Positions 28,565 through 38,174 of a DNA stretch of 64,000 nucleotides are shown here, piece by piece. Numbering within the stretch: position 1 is the stretch's first letter; each line of letters starts with the position of its first letter. A program made the position numbers and the translations under genes. Origin of the DNA: Sulfurimicrobium sp963741495 (GTDB taxonomy: Bacteria > Pseudomonadota > Gammaproteobacteria > Burkholderiales > Sulfuricellaceae); assembly GCA_963741495.1 (NCBI GenBank), contig CAVUID010000011.1, positions 248,001-312,000 on the forward strand, read 5' to 3'. The notes under the pieces were generated by a model. That model saw only the letters and a list, made by a program, of their open reading frames with translations. It ran no database searches and was not told the DNA's origin.

Positions 28565-31500
28565 CTATAAGCCTGCTTGGTGCCGGAAGCGGATGAATTC
28601 ATCCGCAGGCAGTGGATGGCTGAACAAATAGCCCTGGAATGCATTGCAGCCCTGTTGTGCCAGAAAATCCCTCTGGACTTCGGTTTCCACGCCTTCAGCC
28701 ATGACTTTCAGGCGCAGGCCATGCGCCATGCCAATGATGGCAATGGCGATCTGATTGTCATCGCTGTCATTCGGGATGTCACGCACAAAGCCCCGGTCGA
28801 TTTTGAGTTCATCGATGGGGAAACGCTTCAGATAGGCCAGCGAGGAGTAGCCGGTGCCGAAGTCGTCAATGGACAGGCGTATGCCAAGCGCTTTAAGGGC
28901 CTGCAGCAGCGTGACCACCTCTTCGCCATGGCCCATGATCATGCTTTCGGTAAGCTCCAGCTTGAGCGTATCTGCGGGCAGCCCGGTTTCTGTCAGGACG
29001 GCGGCGACGCGAGCGACGATGTCTGGCTGCTGCAACTGGCGCGCGGATAGATTGACGGCCATCGACAAAGGCGGCATGCCGGCGTCGAGCCAGGCCCGCG
29101 CCTGGGAGCAGGCCTGGCGCAACACCCATTCTCCCAGGGGTACGATGAGGCCGGTTTCTTCAGCCAAGGGGATGAAGCGGAGCGGCGAGATCAAGCCCTG
29201 TTGCGGGTTGTTCCAGCGCACCAGGGCTTCGCAGCCGATGATGGCTCCCGATAGGATGTCCACCTGCGGCTGGTAGTGGAGCAGGAACTCACCCTGGGTC
29301 AGGGCATGCCGCAGGCGCGCTTCCATGTCCAGCCTTTCATTGGCTGTCACGGTCAGGGCCGGCGTGTAGAAGGCGTAGGTATTGCGGCCCGATCCCTTGG
29401 CCTGGTACACGGCTACATCGGCGTGCTGGAGGAGCTTGGTGCAGGAGGTTCCGTCTTCCGGGAACAGGCTGATGCCGATGCTGGCGCCGACAAAGACTTC
29501 GTGGCCGCTGGGCAGGAGGAAAGGTTGATCGAGCAACTCGATCAGATTCTTGGCCACGCCCGCCGCATTTTCCGGGCGTTCCAGATTCTCCAGAATCAGC
29601 AGGAACTCATCGCCACCCAGGCGGCCCAGTGTACCTTCGCCGCCTAACCGCTCCAGCATGCGCTGGGCCAAGGCTTCCAGCAGTTTGTCGCCCGCCGGGT
29701 GGCCCAGGCTATCGTTGATATTCTTGAAGCGGTCCAGGTCGATATACAGTACAGCAAGGCGCTGCGTGAGCCGTTTGGCATTGTCCAGGGCAAGCGTCAG
29801 GCGGGATTGCAGCAGTTGACGGTTGGGCAGGGCTGTCAGCGGGTCATAGTGGACCAGGTGTTCGAATCTGGCCTCCGAATCCTTGAGCCGGCTCAGGTCG
29901 GTCATTACTCCCACGTAGTTGTTGGGCCTGCCATCGCTGTCGTACACCGTGCTGATGGTCAGCAACTGCGGAAAGAGTTCGCCGTTCTTGCGGCGGTTCC
30001 AGAGCTCTCCCTGCCAGCCTCCCGTCTCCTTGATGCTGTCCCACATGGCCCGGTAAAACGCATGATCTTCGCGCCCTGACTGGAGCAGTCCCGGATTGCG
30101 GCCCAGCACCTCGGCTTCGGAGTAGCCGGTGATGCTAGTGAAGGCACTGTTGACGGAGACAATGCGCGATTCCAGATCGGTCGCCATCACGCCTTCGCCG
30201 GCGCTATTCAATATTGCCGCTGCCTGGCGCAGGGCTGCATCGGCGCGGCTCCGCTCCACGGCCAGGCCGGCGATGCGGGCGAATTCGCCGATCAGGTCCA
30301 GTTCCGCCGGATCAGGTAAGCGCGCTTGCAGGCAATAGGCGCCAAAAGTGCCCAGCACCTGTCCGGTCCTGTCCTTGAAAGGGATCGACCAGTGGGCGCG
30401 CAGATGAGTATGTTTGGCCAGCTCAGCGTAAGGTGGCCAAGCGGGATAGGTGCGGATGTCCTCGATCACGACCGCCTCTCCGCTGGCCGCCGAACTGCCG
30501 CAGGCGCCCCGCCCGGCCCCGGGTTCAAGGCCATCCATGGCGGCATTGTAGAAGTCCGGCAGACTGGGCGCGGCGGCGGTATGCAGGCGGCCATTCTGCG
30601 CATCGCGCAGCAAAATGGAGACCATCAGTTCTGGTTGTATGCCTTCCAGGCGGCGGGTGATTTCTTCCAGGATCAGGGGCAGGGGGCGATCACTCACCAG
30701 GCCGTCCAGCATCGCAATCCGGGTTTCCCGCACTTGCTCGGCCACCTTGGTCTCGGTTATGTCGCGCCAGGCACCGATTAACTCGCCTTTGTGCGACACG
30801 CGCATCTCATCGTGTATCCAGCGAACCCGGCCACGGGAATCGAAAAACCGGTAGTCGTGGATGATCTGCCCGGCGTTCGGCAATTCGCTCATGCGGGCCA
30901 GTGCCGCTTCGCGGTCGTCAGGATGCAGGTGGCTCGACCACCACCCCGCTTGCAGCGCCTGCGCTTCTGTGTAGCCCAGCAGGCGTTCGATGTTGCTGCT
31001 GACCCAGACAGGTATCACGGTTTCCGGTTCCAGACGCAGGGTGTAAAGGATCGCCGGGCTGGTGTCCAGGGCTTGCCCCAGACGTTCCGAAGTCATCCGC
31101 AGTGCACTTCGTTCTCGCATCAGTTCCACCTGATGCTGGACTTTTTCCAGGGTTGCCGGAAGCTCGTGCAGGTAGCCAGCGTGCTTGACGATGTAATCAT
31201 TCACCCCGAGATGGATGGCTTTGGCCGCCACCTCCTCGCTGCCTTGTCCGGAGACAATGACAATGGGAATGTCCAGGCCACGCTCGACGCGCAGCACCTT
31301 GACCGCTTCCAGCGCATTCAGCCCGGGCAGATGATAGTCCAGCAACACCACATCGAATTCCAGCGGCGTTGCGATATCCGTGGGCAAGCGCTGCAAGACC
31401 TCAGTGGCATCCCCAACGACGGTCAGTTGGATATGAGGGGCGATACGGGCCAGATGGCGTCGGGTCAGATCAATATCGGCTGCATTGTGCTCGGCATAAA

Positions 31501-31915
31501 GCACGCGTAGCTGGCGGGAGCGGCGGGTACGCGCTTCCTGAAAACGCTTGCTGGCATCGTGCAGGGTGGCAGGCAGGCGCTCCAGGGAAGTTTCCCCCTT
31601 GGTCAGGTAGTCATCAGCGCCGGCCTGAAGTGCAGCCACCACCGCATGCTGGTCGCCAGAACCGGTGAGCATGACCACCGCAATCGGCAGCGAGCGCTGC
31701 CGTATCCAGTTCAGCAGTTCGAAACCCGACCCGTCCGGCAGCTTCAGGTCCACCAGGACTGCATCGAAAGTGGCCGGACCTTGCAGGCAGGCGAGTGCCT
31801 CTGACAGCGTGCTTGCCTGGATCAGTTCAATGTCGGGCGCGTGGCTAGACAAATAGCGCCGGGTCAGGTCGGCATCGTCCGGGTTGTCTTCGACATGCAG
31901 GGTGCGCAGGGTCAT
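28565..31915 (-). CDS. Dual-receiver PAS-GAF-PAS-GGDEF-EAL response regulator
   Basis: The protein has 1116 residues from the ATG at 31915 (MTLRTLHVEDNPDDADLTRR). Order: receiver 1 (VLVDLKLPDGSG), receiver 2 (VVLLDYHLPGLNALEA), a PAS domain (WVSSNIERLLGYTEAQA), a GAF domain (EPGAGRGACGSSAASGEAVV), a second PAS (ILNSAGEGVMATDLESRI), GGDEF (RLGGDEFLLIL) and EAL (CEALVRW, NLSARQL, ELTESMIM, SIDDFGTGYSS, KIDRGFVRDI). Both catalytic domains carry canonical motifs, so either synthesis or hydrolysis of c-di-GMP is possible. It begins 7 bases after the stop of the single-receiver gene upstream and is probably the final output of the three-gene phosphorelay at 28565-34828. Confidence 0.9.
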   Translation of the reverse strand: MTLRTLHVEDNPDDADLTRRYLSSHAPDIELIQASTLSEALACLQGPATFDAVLVDLKLPDGSGFELLNWIRQRSLPIAVVMLTGSGDQHAVVAALQAGADDYLTKGETSLERLPATLHDASKRFQEARTRRSRQLRVLYAEHNAADIDLTRRHLARIAPHIQLTVVGDATEVLQRLPTDIATPLEFDVVLLDYHLPGLNALEAVKVLRVERGLDIPIVIVSGQGSEEVAAKAIHLGVNDYIVKHAGYLHELPATLEKVQHQVELMRERSALRMTSERLGQALDTSPAILYTLRLEPETVIPVWVSSNIERLLGYTEAQALQAGWWSSHLHPDDREAALARMSELPNAGQIIHDYRFFDSRGRVRWIHDEMRVSHKGELIGAWRDITETKVAEQVRETRIAMLDGLVSDRPLPLILEEITRRLEGIQPELMVSILLRDAQNGRLHTAAAPSLPDFYNAAMDGLEPGAGRGACGSSAASGEAVVIEDIRTYPAWPPYAELAKHTHLRAHWSIPFKDRTGQVLGTFGAYCLQARLPDPAELDLIGEFARIAGLAVERSRADAALRQAAAILNSAGEGVMATDLESRIVSVNSAFTSITGYSEAEVLGRNPGLLQSGREDHAFYRAMWDSIKETGGWQGELWNRRKNGELFPQLLTISTVYDSDGRPNNYVGVMTDLSRLKDSEARFEHLVHYDPLTALPNRQLLQSRLTLALDNAKRLTQRLAVLYIDLDRFKNINDSLGHPAGDKLLEALAQRMLERLGGEGTLGRLGGDEFLLILENLERPENAAGVAKNLIELLDQPFLLPSGHEVFVGASIGISLFPEDGTSCTKLLQHADVAVYQAKGSGRNTYAFYTPALTVTANERLDMEARLRHALTQGEFLLHYQPQVDILSGAIIGCEALVRWNNPQQGLISPLRFIPLAEETGLIVPLGEWVLRQACSQARAWLDAGMPPLSMAVNLSARQLQQPDIVARVAAVLTETGLPADTLKLELTESMIMGHGEEVVTLLQALKALGIRLSIDDFGTGYSSLAYLKRFPIDELKIDRGFVRDIPNDSDDNQIAIAIIGMAHGLRLKVMAEGVETEVQRDFLAQQGCNAFQGYLFSHPLPADEFIRFRHQAGL

Positions 31916-31922
31916 TTGGGCG

Positions 31923-32351
31923 TTATTCAGGCAGGTGGTTGATGAGGAGCCAGTACAATTTGATCTGCGCCGCCACATCCATGAATTTTTCGAAATTGAC
32001 GGGTTTGACGATGTAGGAATTGGCATGGAGGGCATAGGCCGCCTTCACGTCCCGGTCTTCGCTGGATGAGGTCAAAACGACCACAGGCAGGTCGCGGCTG
32101 ACCGGATGTTCGCGTAACTGGCGTAATACTTCCAGGCCATCCACGCGCGGCAGCTTCAGGTCCAGCAGGATCACCAGAGGCAGGGTTTCGCCCGCACCCC
32201 AGCGCGGAATCCAGTCCAGGGCTTCCTGGCCGTCGCGGGCGACCTGGATGGGGCTCGCCAGGTTGTGATGTGCGAAGGCGCGCAAGGTCAGATCCAGGTC
32301 AACCGGGTTGTCTTCCACCAGCAGGATAGGGCGAGTCGGATCGGAAATCAT
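31923..32351 (-). CDS. Rcp1-like single-domain response regulator
   Basis: The protein has 142 residues: ILLVEDNPVDLDLTLRAF (acidic pair), VILLDLKLPRVDG (phospho-acceptor Asp), VVLTSSSEDRD and the Lys in SYIVKPVNFEKF. The sequence style matches Rcp1-type receivers that partner phytochrome-like kinases. Its start overlaps the kinase stop by 4 bases. It likely shuttles phosphate between the kinase and the dual-receiver protein. Confidence 0.9.
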   Translation of the reverse strand: MISDPTRPILLVEDNPVDLDLTLRAFAHHNLASPIQVARDGQEALDWIPRWGAGETLPLVILLDLKLPRVDGLEVLRQLREHPVSRDLPVVVLTSSSEDRDVKAAYALHANSYIVKPVNFEKFMDVAAQIKLYWLLINHLPE

Positions 32352-34828
32352 CGCGGTATCTCCAGACTGAAAACGGCACCCTGACCAGGCGCACTCTCTG
32401 CCCGGACGCGCCCGCCCATGCGCTGCATGGCCTTGCGGACGATGGCCAGACCAACGCCGGTGCCGGGGTACTCTTCGGCACGCTGCAAGCGCTGGAAGAT
32501 GTCGAAAATGCGATCGTGAAACTGCATATCGAAGCCGATTCCGTTGTCATGCAATTCAAGCGTAACAGATTTTTCTGTAGCCGTGCCACGTATCGTCAGC
32601 GTCGGAGGATGGCTGTCACGGGTGAACTTGAGCGCGTTGTCGAGCAGATTGCGCAGCACCATGGCCAGCCCCTCCGGGTCGGCACGGGCGGTCAAGTCCT
32701 CCAGTCCCTGTATCTCGACGATCATGCCGCGGGTTTCGATGTCCGTCCGCCGCTCGTCGAGGATGCCGGCTACCAGGCGAGCCAGTTTCACGCTCTGTCC
32801 GGTCAGGCTGCGCCGCTCCATGTGGGAATAGGCTAGCAGATCCTCGATAAGCAGGCCCATTTGTTCCACGCCTTGACGCACGTTGTTCAGAAACAGGCGT
32901 CCTTCTTCATCGAGTTGGCTCTGGTATTGCTCCTGCAGCAGCCGGCTGTAGCCGTCGATGCCGCGCAACGGCGCTTTCAGGTCGTGAGACACGGAATAGG
33001 TGAAGGTTTCCAGCTCCTTGTTCGCGGCGGCCAGTTCGGCGGTGCGCAGGTTTACCCGCTGTTCCAGTTCGGTGTTGAGCTGGCGGATTTCATCTTCCAT
33101 TTGCTTGCGTGCAGTGTTGTCATTGATGGCAGCAAAGATGGCCGGTTCACCCTTGAAATCCACGATGGAAGCGGAAACAAGTGCCCAGAATGGACGCCCG
33201 TCCATCCTCAGCATGCGTACCTCAAGATCATCCACGTGGCCGTCTTTTTGCAGCAGCTCGATGAAACGATCACGCTGCGCCGGATTCTGGTAAAACCGGT
33301 CTGCGGGCTGGCCGATCCCTTGTTCGCGTCTCATCCCGTACTGGATTTCCGCGCGGTGGTTGCCATACAACAATATGCCATCCCGCAAGCGGGAGAGAAC
33401 GGCCGGGAAGGGGGCCATTTCAAGCAATGACCGATAGCGGGCCTCGCTCTCCTGCAACGCCTGCTCAGCCTGTTTTCGCTCGGTGATGTCTAGCGCAGTG
33501 CCGTTATATCGGCAGGGCTTGCCATTTTCGTCGTGATCAGTCGCGCAGGTGATCTCAATCCAGCGGATGCTGCCGTCTGGCCTTAACAGCTGGACGTGCA
33601 AAGGCGGCACAAGCTCGCCGGGATTCAGCGCGGTTAGTTGGGACAGGTAGTCCTCATGGGTCTCTGTATCCGGATGGAGCCAGCCACGCAGGGTGGGCCA
33701 ATCCAGTTCTATCGGGGAGCGGCCTGCGATACGAAAAATTTCGTTCGAACACTGGATACGACCGCTGGCGATATCCATTGACCAGTCTCCCAGGTGGGCG
33801 ATGGTCTGAGCCCGCTCCGAATCGGCTTGGCGCCGGGATAGCTCATGTTTGAGCTGGCGGTTCCACAGCAGGACGGCAAGATAGCCCACAACCGATAAAG
33901 CGATTAAGCCGAGTAACCAGGGAAACAGGCGAGAGGCCAGGGTGGGACGACTCAGGCGATGGATTTCATCGGCATGTATCGGTATCCAGTGTTGCCAGAT
34001 ATCTGCCCGGTGTTTTGCGGGGATGGCGGCCAGGGCTTTGTCGAGAAGTCTGGCTAGTTGAGGCCAGTCCTTGCGCACACCGAAACGCTGGCCATTGTCC
34101 TCCATGTCAAAAGCGGCATTCACCTTGAGGTTGGCAATGCCGTGCTGGCTCGCTAGAAAAGCGTTTACCCCCAGTACGCCCACATAGGCATCCGCCATGC
34201 CCGAGGCCACTGCCCGCAGGCCGTCAAGCGGCGTGGTGACGTAGGATGGGCGAATTTCCGGATACAGTTTCATGACCTGCTTGCTGGAAGAGTAGCCTTC
34301 CACCAGCGTCATGCGCAAATCTGGCAGTTCGTCCAGTGAACGCAATTGCCGGGCATCATTGCGGGTCATGATGACCAGAGGAGTGGGCAGGTAGATGCGG
34401 CTGAATTCCAGAAAGGCTTCCCTTTCCGGCAAGCGCACCACTGTGGCAACGGCATCGATACGATGCTGCTGCACGGCCTCCATGAGCTGGGGCCAATTCA
34501 GGTTGCTGACGATCTCGAAACGGAGGTTCAGCGTTCGTTCGATATGAGTCAGAAAATCACGTACCACGCCCTGCAATTGTCCGTTTTCATCAATGAAGGA
34601 ATAGGGGCCATAGTTCGAGTCGATACCCAGACGAATCACGCGGTGCGCGGCGAGCCATTCAGCTTCTTCCTGGGAGAGGGACAGAGAGGTCGTGATGGCG
34701 CCCTCTTGAGCCTGGGCATGACAGGCAAAACCCAGAAGCACCAAACTCAGCAGGGAAATAAGCCAGGCGCGCGTCTTTTCGCCAATGGAACCGTATTTTG
34801 CGGCTGTTATCACCCGTATGGGCTCCAC
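32348..34828 (-). CDS. Hybrid-input sensor kinase with periplasmic solute-binding domain
   Basis: The protein has 826 residues. An N-terminal hydrophobic segment (WLISLLSLVLLGFACHAQAQ) leads to an SBP_bac_3-like domain (VIRLGIDSNYGPYSFIDENG to ~residue 270), then a membrane segment (LFPWLLGLIALSVVGYLAVL), two PAS domains, a bacteriophytochrome-style H-box (FTYSVSHDLKAPLRGIDGYS) and HATPase (LRNLLDNALKFT, GVGLAIVRKAM). The binding domain suggests an amino-acid-like or small organic ligand in the periplasm, as in BvgS/EvgS-type sensors. It heads a tightly packed operon with the two downstream regulators. Confidence 0.9.
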   Translation of the reverse strand: MEPIRVITAAKYGSIGEKTRAWLISLLSLVLLGFACHAQAQEGAITTSLSLSQEEAEWLAAHRVIRLGIDSNYGPYSFIDENGQLQGVVRDFLTHIERTLNLRFEIVSNLNWPQLMEAVQQHRIDAVATVVRLPEREAFLEFSRIYLPTPLVIMTRNDARQLRSLDELPDLRMTLVEGYSSSKQVMKLYPEIRPSYVTTPLDGLRAVASGMADAYVGVLGVNAFLASQHGIANLKVNAAFDMEDNGQRFGVRKDWPQLARLLDKALAAIPAKHRADIWQHWIPIHADEIHRLSRPTLASRLFPWLLGLIALSVVGYLAVLLWNRQLKHELSRRQADSERAQTIAHLGDWSMDIASGRIQCSNEIFRIAGRSPIELDWPTLRGWLHPDTETHEDYLSQLTALNPGELVPPLHVQLLRPDGSIRWIEITCATDHDENGKPCRYNGTALDITERKQAEQALQESEARYRSLLEMAPFPAVLSRLRDGILLYGNHRAEIQYGMRREQGIGQPADRFYQNPAQRDRFIELLQKDGHVDDLEVRMLRMDGRPFWALVSASIVDFKGEPAIFAAINDNTARKQMEDEIRQLNTELEQRVNLRTAELAAANKELETFTYSVSHDLKAPLRGIDGYSRLLQEQYQSQLDEEGRLFLNNVRQGVEQMGLLIEDLLAYSHMERRSLTGQSVKLARLVAGILDERRTDIETRGMIVEIQGLEDLTARADPEGLAMVLRNLLDNALKFTRDSHPPTLTIRGTATEKSVTLELHDNGIGFDMQFHDRIFDIFQRLQRAEEYPGTGVGLAIVRKAMQRMGGRVRAESAPGQGAVFSLEIPR

Positions 34829-35149
34829 TGCGTGTGAATGTCAGTTGCTGCTCGGGATTTTTCCCTGCGCATGCATCCCGGAGGCTGACTTGCGATATAA
34901 AGCAGAGTGTTCTTATGGAGGGCCAATTCACGTATGCGCTTCGGCGAGACCAAATGAACTGGAGCAATAAACATTTCTATCTCCTTATTCAAAGTGCATC
35001 GATTTGCGCAATAACGGCGTAAATGGTTTTTTGTATTCCAGAATCATAATGCACGATTGAAATTGGTTGATCAAGATGGCCTATTGTTCGTGGCATGCGC
35101 TGAGGTACGCGGTCTGGTTTCAGCTCTAACAAACTCTTGGCTAAGGTAT
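34829..35149. other. Intergenic region without a supported gene
   Basis: This 321-base gap lies upstream of the sensor-kinase operon and downstream of the PQQ-type gene, both on the minus strand. It is AT-richer than its surroundings (35000-35160 especially). Short open frames exist but none has coding character. It presumably holds the kinase operon promoter; no specific element was recognised. Confidence 0.5.
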
Positions 35150-36244
35150 TTATTTATCTTTGTAAACAATGCGGTAAATTGCACCTGCCTTGTCGTCTGA
35201 AACCAGCAGGGCACCGTCCGGCATGACTTGCAGATCCACCGGACGGCCCCAGGCCAGACCGAGGCGCAGCCAGCCCTCGGCGAAAACTTCATAGCCGCCA
35301 GGTTTCCCATTCTTAAGGCGGACCAGTGTAATGCGGTAGCCGCTGGGCGGGAAGCGATTCCAGGAGCCATGCTCGGCAATGAAAATCTGGTTGTGGTAGG
35401 CCGCAGGAAACTGGCTACCAGTGTAAAAGCGCATCCCCAGGGAGGCCACGTGGGCACCTAATTCCTGCGCGGCAGGCGTGAATTCGCTGCAGGTTCTCAT
35501 GGTGCCGAACTCCGGGTCGGCGATGTTTTTGCCGTGGCAATAGGGATAGCCGAAATGCATGCCGGGCCGGGGAGCATGGTTTAGTTCGTCGGGAGGGCGT
35601 TCGTTGCCCAGCCAGTCGCGGCCATTGTCGGTGAACCACAATTCCCCGGTTGCGGGATGCCAGTCGAAGCCTACCGTGTTGCGTACACCACGGGCGAACT
35701 GTTCCAGTCCGCTGCCGTCCGCCCGCATGCGGAAAATCGCGGCATAGCGCGCCGGGTCGGGCTCGCAGATATTGCATGGCGCCCCGACCGGGACGTAAAG
35801 CAGACCATCCGGCCCGAAGCGGATGAATTTCCAGCCGTGGTGCGCATCCGCCGGGAAGCTCTCATTCACGACTGCCGGCTTGGGCGGTTTGTCGAGTCGG
35901 GTTTCGATGGCGTCGTAGCGCAAAATGCGGTTTACTTCGGCTACATAAAGCGCGCCGTCCCGAAAGGCTACGCCGTTGGGCATGTTTAGTCCGGAGGCCA
36001 GCGTTAGCACCCGTTCCGCTCGCCCATCGCCATCACGGTCCTGCAGCGCGTAAACTTTGCCTTCTTTTCGCGTACCGACAAACAGCGTGCCACCTGCTCC
36101 CAGCGTCATCGAACGGGCGCCCGGAAGCTTGTCTGCAAAAACGGTAATGGAGAAACCGGGGGGCAGCCGGATGTCACCCAGTGGCAGATCGCTGGCAAGC
36201 GCTGTGGAACTGGTGAAAAACAGAAAGAAAAACAGGTGCATCAT
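35150..36244 (-). CDS. PQQ-dependent sorbosone/glucose dehydrogenase-like protein
   Basis: The protein has 364 residues. The ATG at 36244 has GGGAGGGG just upstream. A signal peptide (MMHLFFFLFFTSSTALAS) leads to a six-bladed propeller of the soluble quinoprotein glucose/sorbosone dehydrogenase family (LPPGFSITVFADKLPGARSM, GVRNTVGFDWHPATGELWFT, IFIAEHGSWNRFPPSGYRI). Proteins like this act in the periplasm on sugars or aldehydes, but many family members have no known substrate. A CNIC pair and a conserved YPYCHGKN motif could form disulfides. No pqq biosynthesis genes are in the window. It stands alone between two signalling blocks. Confidence 0.82.
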   Translation of the reverse strand: MMHLFFFLFFTSSTALASDLPLGDIRLPPGFSITVFADKLPGARSMTLGAGGTLFVGTRKEGKVYALQDRDGDGRAERVLTLASGLNMPNGVAFRDGALYVAEVNRILRYDAIETRLDKPPKPAVVNESFPADAHHGWKFIRFGPDGLLYVPVGAPCNICEPDPARYAAIFRMRADGSGLEQFARGVRNTVGFDWHPATGELWFTDNGRDWLGNERPPDELNHAPRPGMHFGYPYCHGKNIADPEFGTMRTCSEFTPAAQELGAHVASLGMRFYTGSQFPAAYHNQIFIAEHGSWNRFPPSGYRITLVRLKNGKPGGYEVFAEGWLRLGLAWGRPVDLQVMPDGALLVSDDKAGAIYRIVYKDK

Positions 36245-36380
36245 CTGGGCCCCTCCCGGCATGGGTCTAAAGAAAGACCAGCCGCAATGAAAGCGGCACC
36301 CCTCATAGAGTGGAACTCTTCGTATGGGTGTAAGTTCCCCAGCCAGCCCATTTCGCCAACAGACGGTTAGTCAGTTCTTG

Positions 36381-38108
36381 TCAGCCTGTCAGCAGCAAAT
36401 AACCCAGCACCAGAATCACCGCCAACTGGATCAACGACAGGCCTTTCCAGAATCCCAGCGGGTTGCGTTCCAGCAAGGGGCGATTCCGTCCTTCATTGAG
36501 CAGGGCTTGGTTTGGGTGGGTCAGGTCAGCGACGAATTCGGATTCGAGTTCGTAGCGCCGGTTGGGGTGGGGATGGGTGGCCTTTTCCAGTGCGGCATCG
36601 ACCCAGTCGGGAATGGCGGGGTTGTGCAGCCGCGCGGAGGTGTAGGTAAATTTCTTCCGTGCGGCCTGCTCGGGGGTGATTTCGCCGTAGGGCAGCTGGC
36701 CGGTGAACATTTCATAGGCGATCACGCCCAGCGAGAAGATATCCGAGCGGTTGCTGCCTTGTTCGCCCCTGAAGTATTCCGGCGCGGAATAGCTTGCGGT
36801 GCCGACGATGTGCTGGTGTTCCAGTACGCTCTGGGTTTCGGCCAGACCGGCAATGCGGGTGGAGCCGAAATCGATGATTTTAAGGGTGTTGTTGCGGTCG
36901 ATCAGGATGTTGTCCGGCTTCAGGTCCTGATGAATCATTTCCATCCGGTGCATGGCGCGCAGGCCGCGCGCAATCTGGTCAATCGTGGCGCGGACCCGGG
37001 CAACGCCGGGGCTGGGGTTGTCCCGCATCCACTGGCGCAGGGTCTGGCCCTCGATGTATTCGACCACGCTGTAAAGAAAGGTGCGCGGTCGTGAAGTGCG
37101 GTCGCAGACCTTGATCAGGTGCGGCGAATCCAGCCGCTTCGCCACCCATTCCTCAAGCAGGAATTGCTCGATGTAGAGCGGGTCGTCGTTGTAATTCTGG
37201 GAAGGGGTTTTGATGACCACCTTTTGTGCTTGCGGATCAAGCGTGTCTTCCGCCAGATAGACCTGGCTGCGCGAAGTGGCGTTCAGTTCGCGCAGGATGC
37301 GATAGCCGTCCAGCACCTGCCCGGCCTTGAGGTCGGGCGGGAAGGGCAGTTGGGTCAGTTGCTCGAAGAATTCGCTTTTGTCTGCTTGCGGCAGCGCTTC
37401 GATGCGCACCACCTGGCAGGTGATGTTGTCCTGGCTACCCTGCTTGAGCGCCTGCTCGACCAGCGTCTCGGCACATTTTTGCGGCTCATTGGAAAGGCTG
37501 TTCAGTTGTTGTTCCACTTCCTCCTGGTGCAGCACATCATGCACGCCATCCGTGGTCAGAATGAAGCAGTCGCCGGCTTGCAGGTCGCGGGTGTGATAGT
37601 CGATGTCCAGGCGCGCATCGATACCCAGCGCCCGGGCCAGGTAATCGCTCTTGTCGCCGAAATGCACGCGATGGTCCTGTGTGATGCATTCCAGATGACC
37701 GTCGCGCAGTAGATAGATGCGGCTGTCCCCGACGTGAAACAGGTGGGCTGTCTGGGATTTCAGGACGATGGCGCTGAACGTGGTTGCCAGGCCACAATTG
37801 CCGGCATAGAGTTTCTGTCCCTGGTTGTAGAGCCACAGATTCAGCGCCCCCAGTATCTTGGTTGCCGCATGCTTGGTCGACCATGAATCGGGCGTGCTGT
37901 AGTAGTCATCCAGAAACTGGCGCACTGCGATCTGGCTGGCCTCCTTCCCGCCTTCGCTGGCGCTTACCCCGTCGGCAATGGCGATGCAGATGCCTTTGCT
38001 GTCCAGTGTTGCGCCAGCGGGAATCGAGGCGCCATGAAAATCCTCGTTCTGCGGCTTGATACCGGCAATAGAATGCTGCCCTAGCGTGATGCTCAGGGTT
38101 TTGCTCAT
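36381..38108 (-). CDS. PP2C phosphatase-Ser/Thr protein kinase fusion, membrane anchored
   Basis: The protein has 575 residues. Residues ~1-240 form a PP2C phosphatase with metal ligands in KPQNEDFHG, IADGVSASEGGKEAS, VGDSRIYLLRDG, TTDGVHD and GSQDNITCQVV. Residues ~265-520 form a Hanks-type kinase: Lys in KVVIKTPS, catalytic loop HQDLKPDN, DFG in IIDFGSTR and SAPEYF. The glycine loop is weak (LNATSRSQVYLAED), and HQD replaces HRD, so it is a non-RD kinase. A C-terminal membrane helix (LIQLAVILVLGYLLL) would anchor it with both domains cytoplasmic. It follows narK by 66 bases. Similar fusions neighbour nitrate transporter and nirB genes in pseudomonads, which suggests control of nitrate uptake. 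Confidence 0.9.
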   Translation of the reverse strand: MSKTLSITLGQHSIAGIKPQNEDFHGASIPAGATLDSKGICIAIADGVSASEGGKEASQIAVRQFLDDYYSTPDSWSTKHAATKILGALNLWLYNQGQKLYAGNCGLATTFSAIVLKSQTAHLFHVGDSRIYLLRDGHLECITQDHRVHFGDKSDYLARALGIDARLDIDYHTRDLQAGDCFILTTDGVHDVLHQEEVEQQLNSLSNEPQKCAETLVEQALKQGSQDNITCQVVRIEALPQADKSEFFEQLTQLPFPPDLKAGQVLDGYRILRELNATSRSQVYLAEDTLDPQAQKVVIKTPSQNYNDDPLYIEQFLLEEWVAKRLDSPHLIKVCDRTSRPRTFLYSVVEYIEGQTLRQWMRDNPSPGVARVRATIDQIARGLRAMHRMEMIHQDLKPDNILIDRNNTLKIIDFGSTRIAGLAETQSVLEHQHIVGTASYSAPEYFRGEQGSNRSDIFSLGVIAYEMFTGQLPYGEITPEQAARKKFTYTSARLHNPAIPDWVDAALEKATHPHPNRRYELESEFVADLTHPNQALLNEGRNRPLLERNPLGFWKGLSLIQLAVILVLGYLLLTG

Positions 38109-38132
38109 GTTTGCTCCAGCAAGACGAAAAGA

Positions 38133-38156
38133 CGAACCCCGCCGAAGCGGGGTTCG
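38133..38156 (-). terminator. Hairpin terminator after narK
   Basis: On the minus strand CGAACCCCGC, loop TTCG, and GCGGGGTTCG form a 10-bp stem with a stable UUCG loop, followed by TCTTTT. It lies between narK and the phosphatase-kinase gene and may only partly attenuate read-through. Confidence 0.75.
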
Positions 38157-38174
38157 CTTCTGATGGCTTTGCGA

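Noticed and set aside
34798..35022. Small plus-strand open frame upstream of the sensor-kinase operon
   Set aside because: No ribosome site or family resemblance, and it partly overlaps the kinase gene on the other strand.
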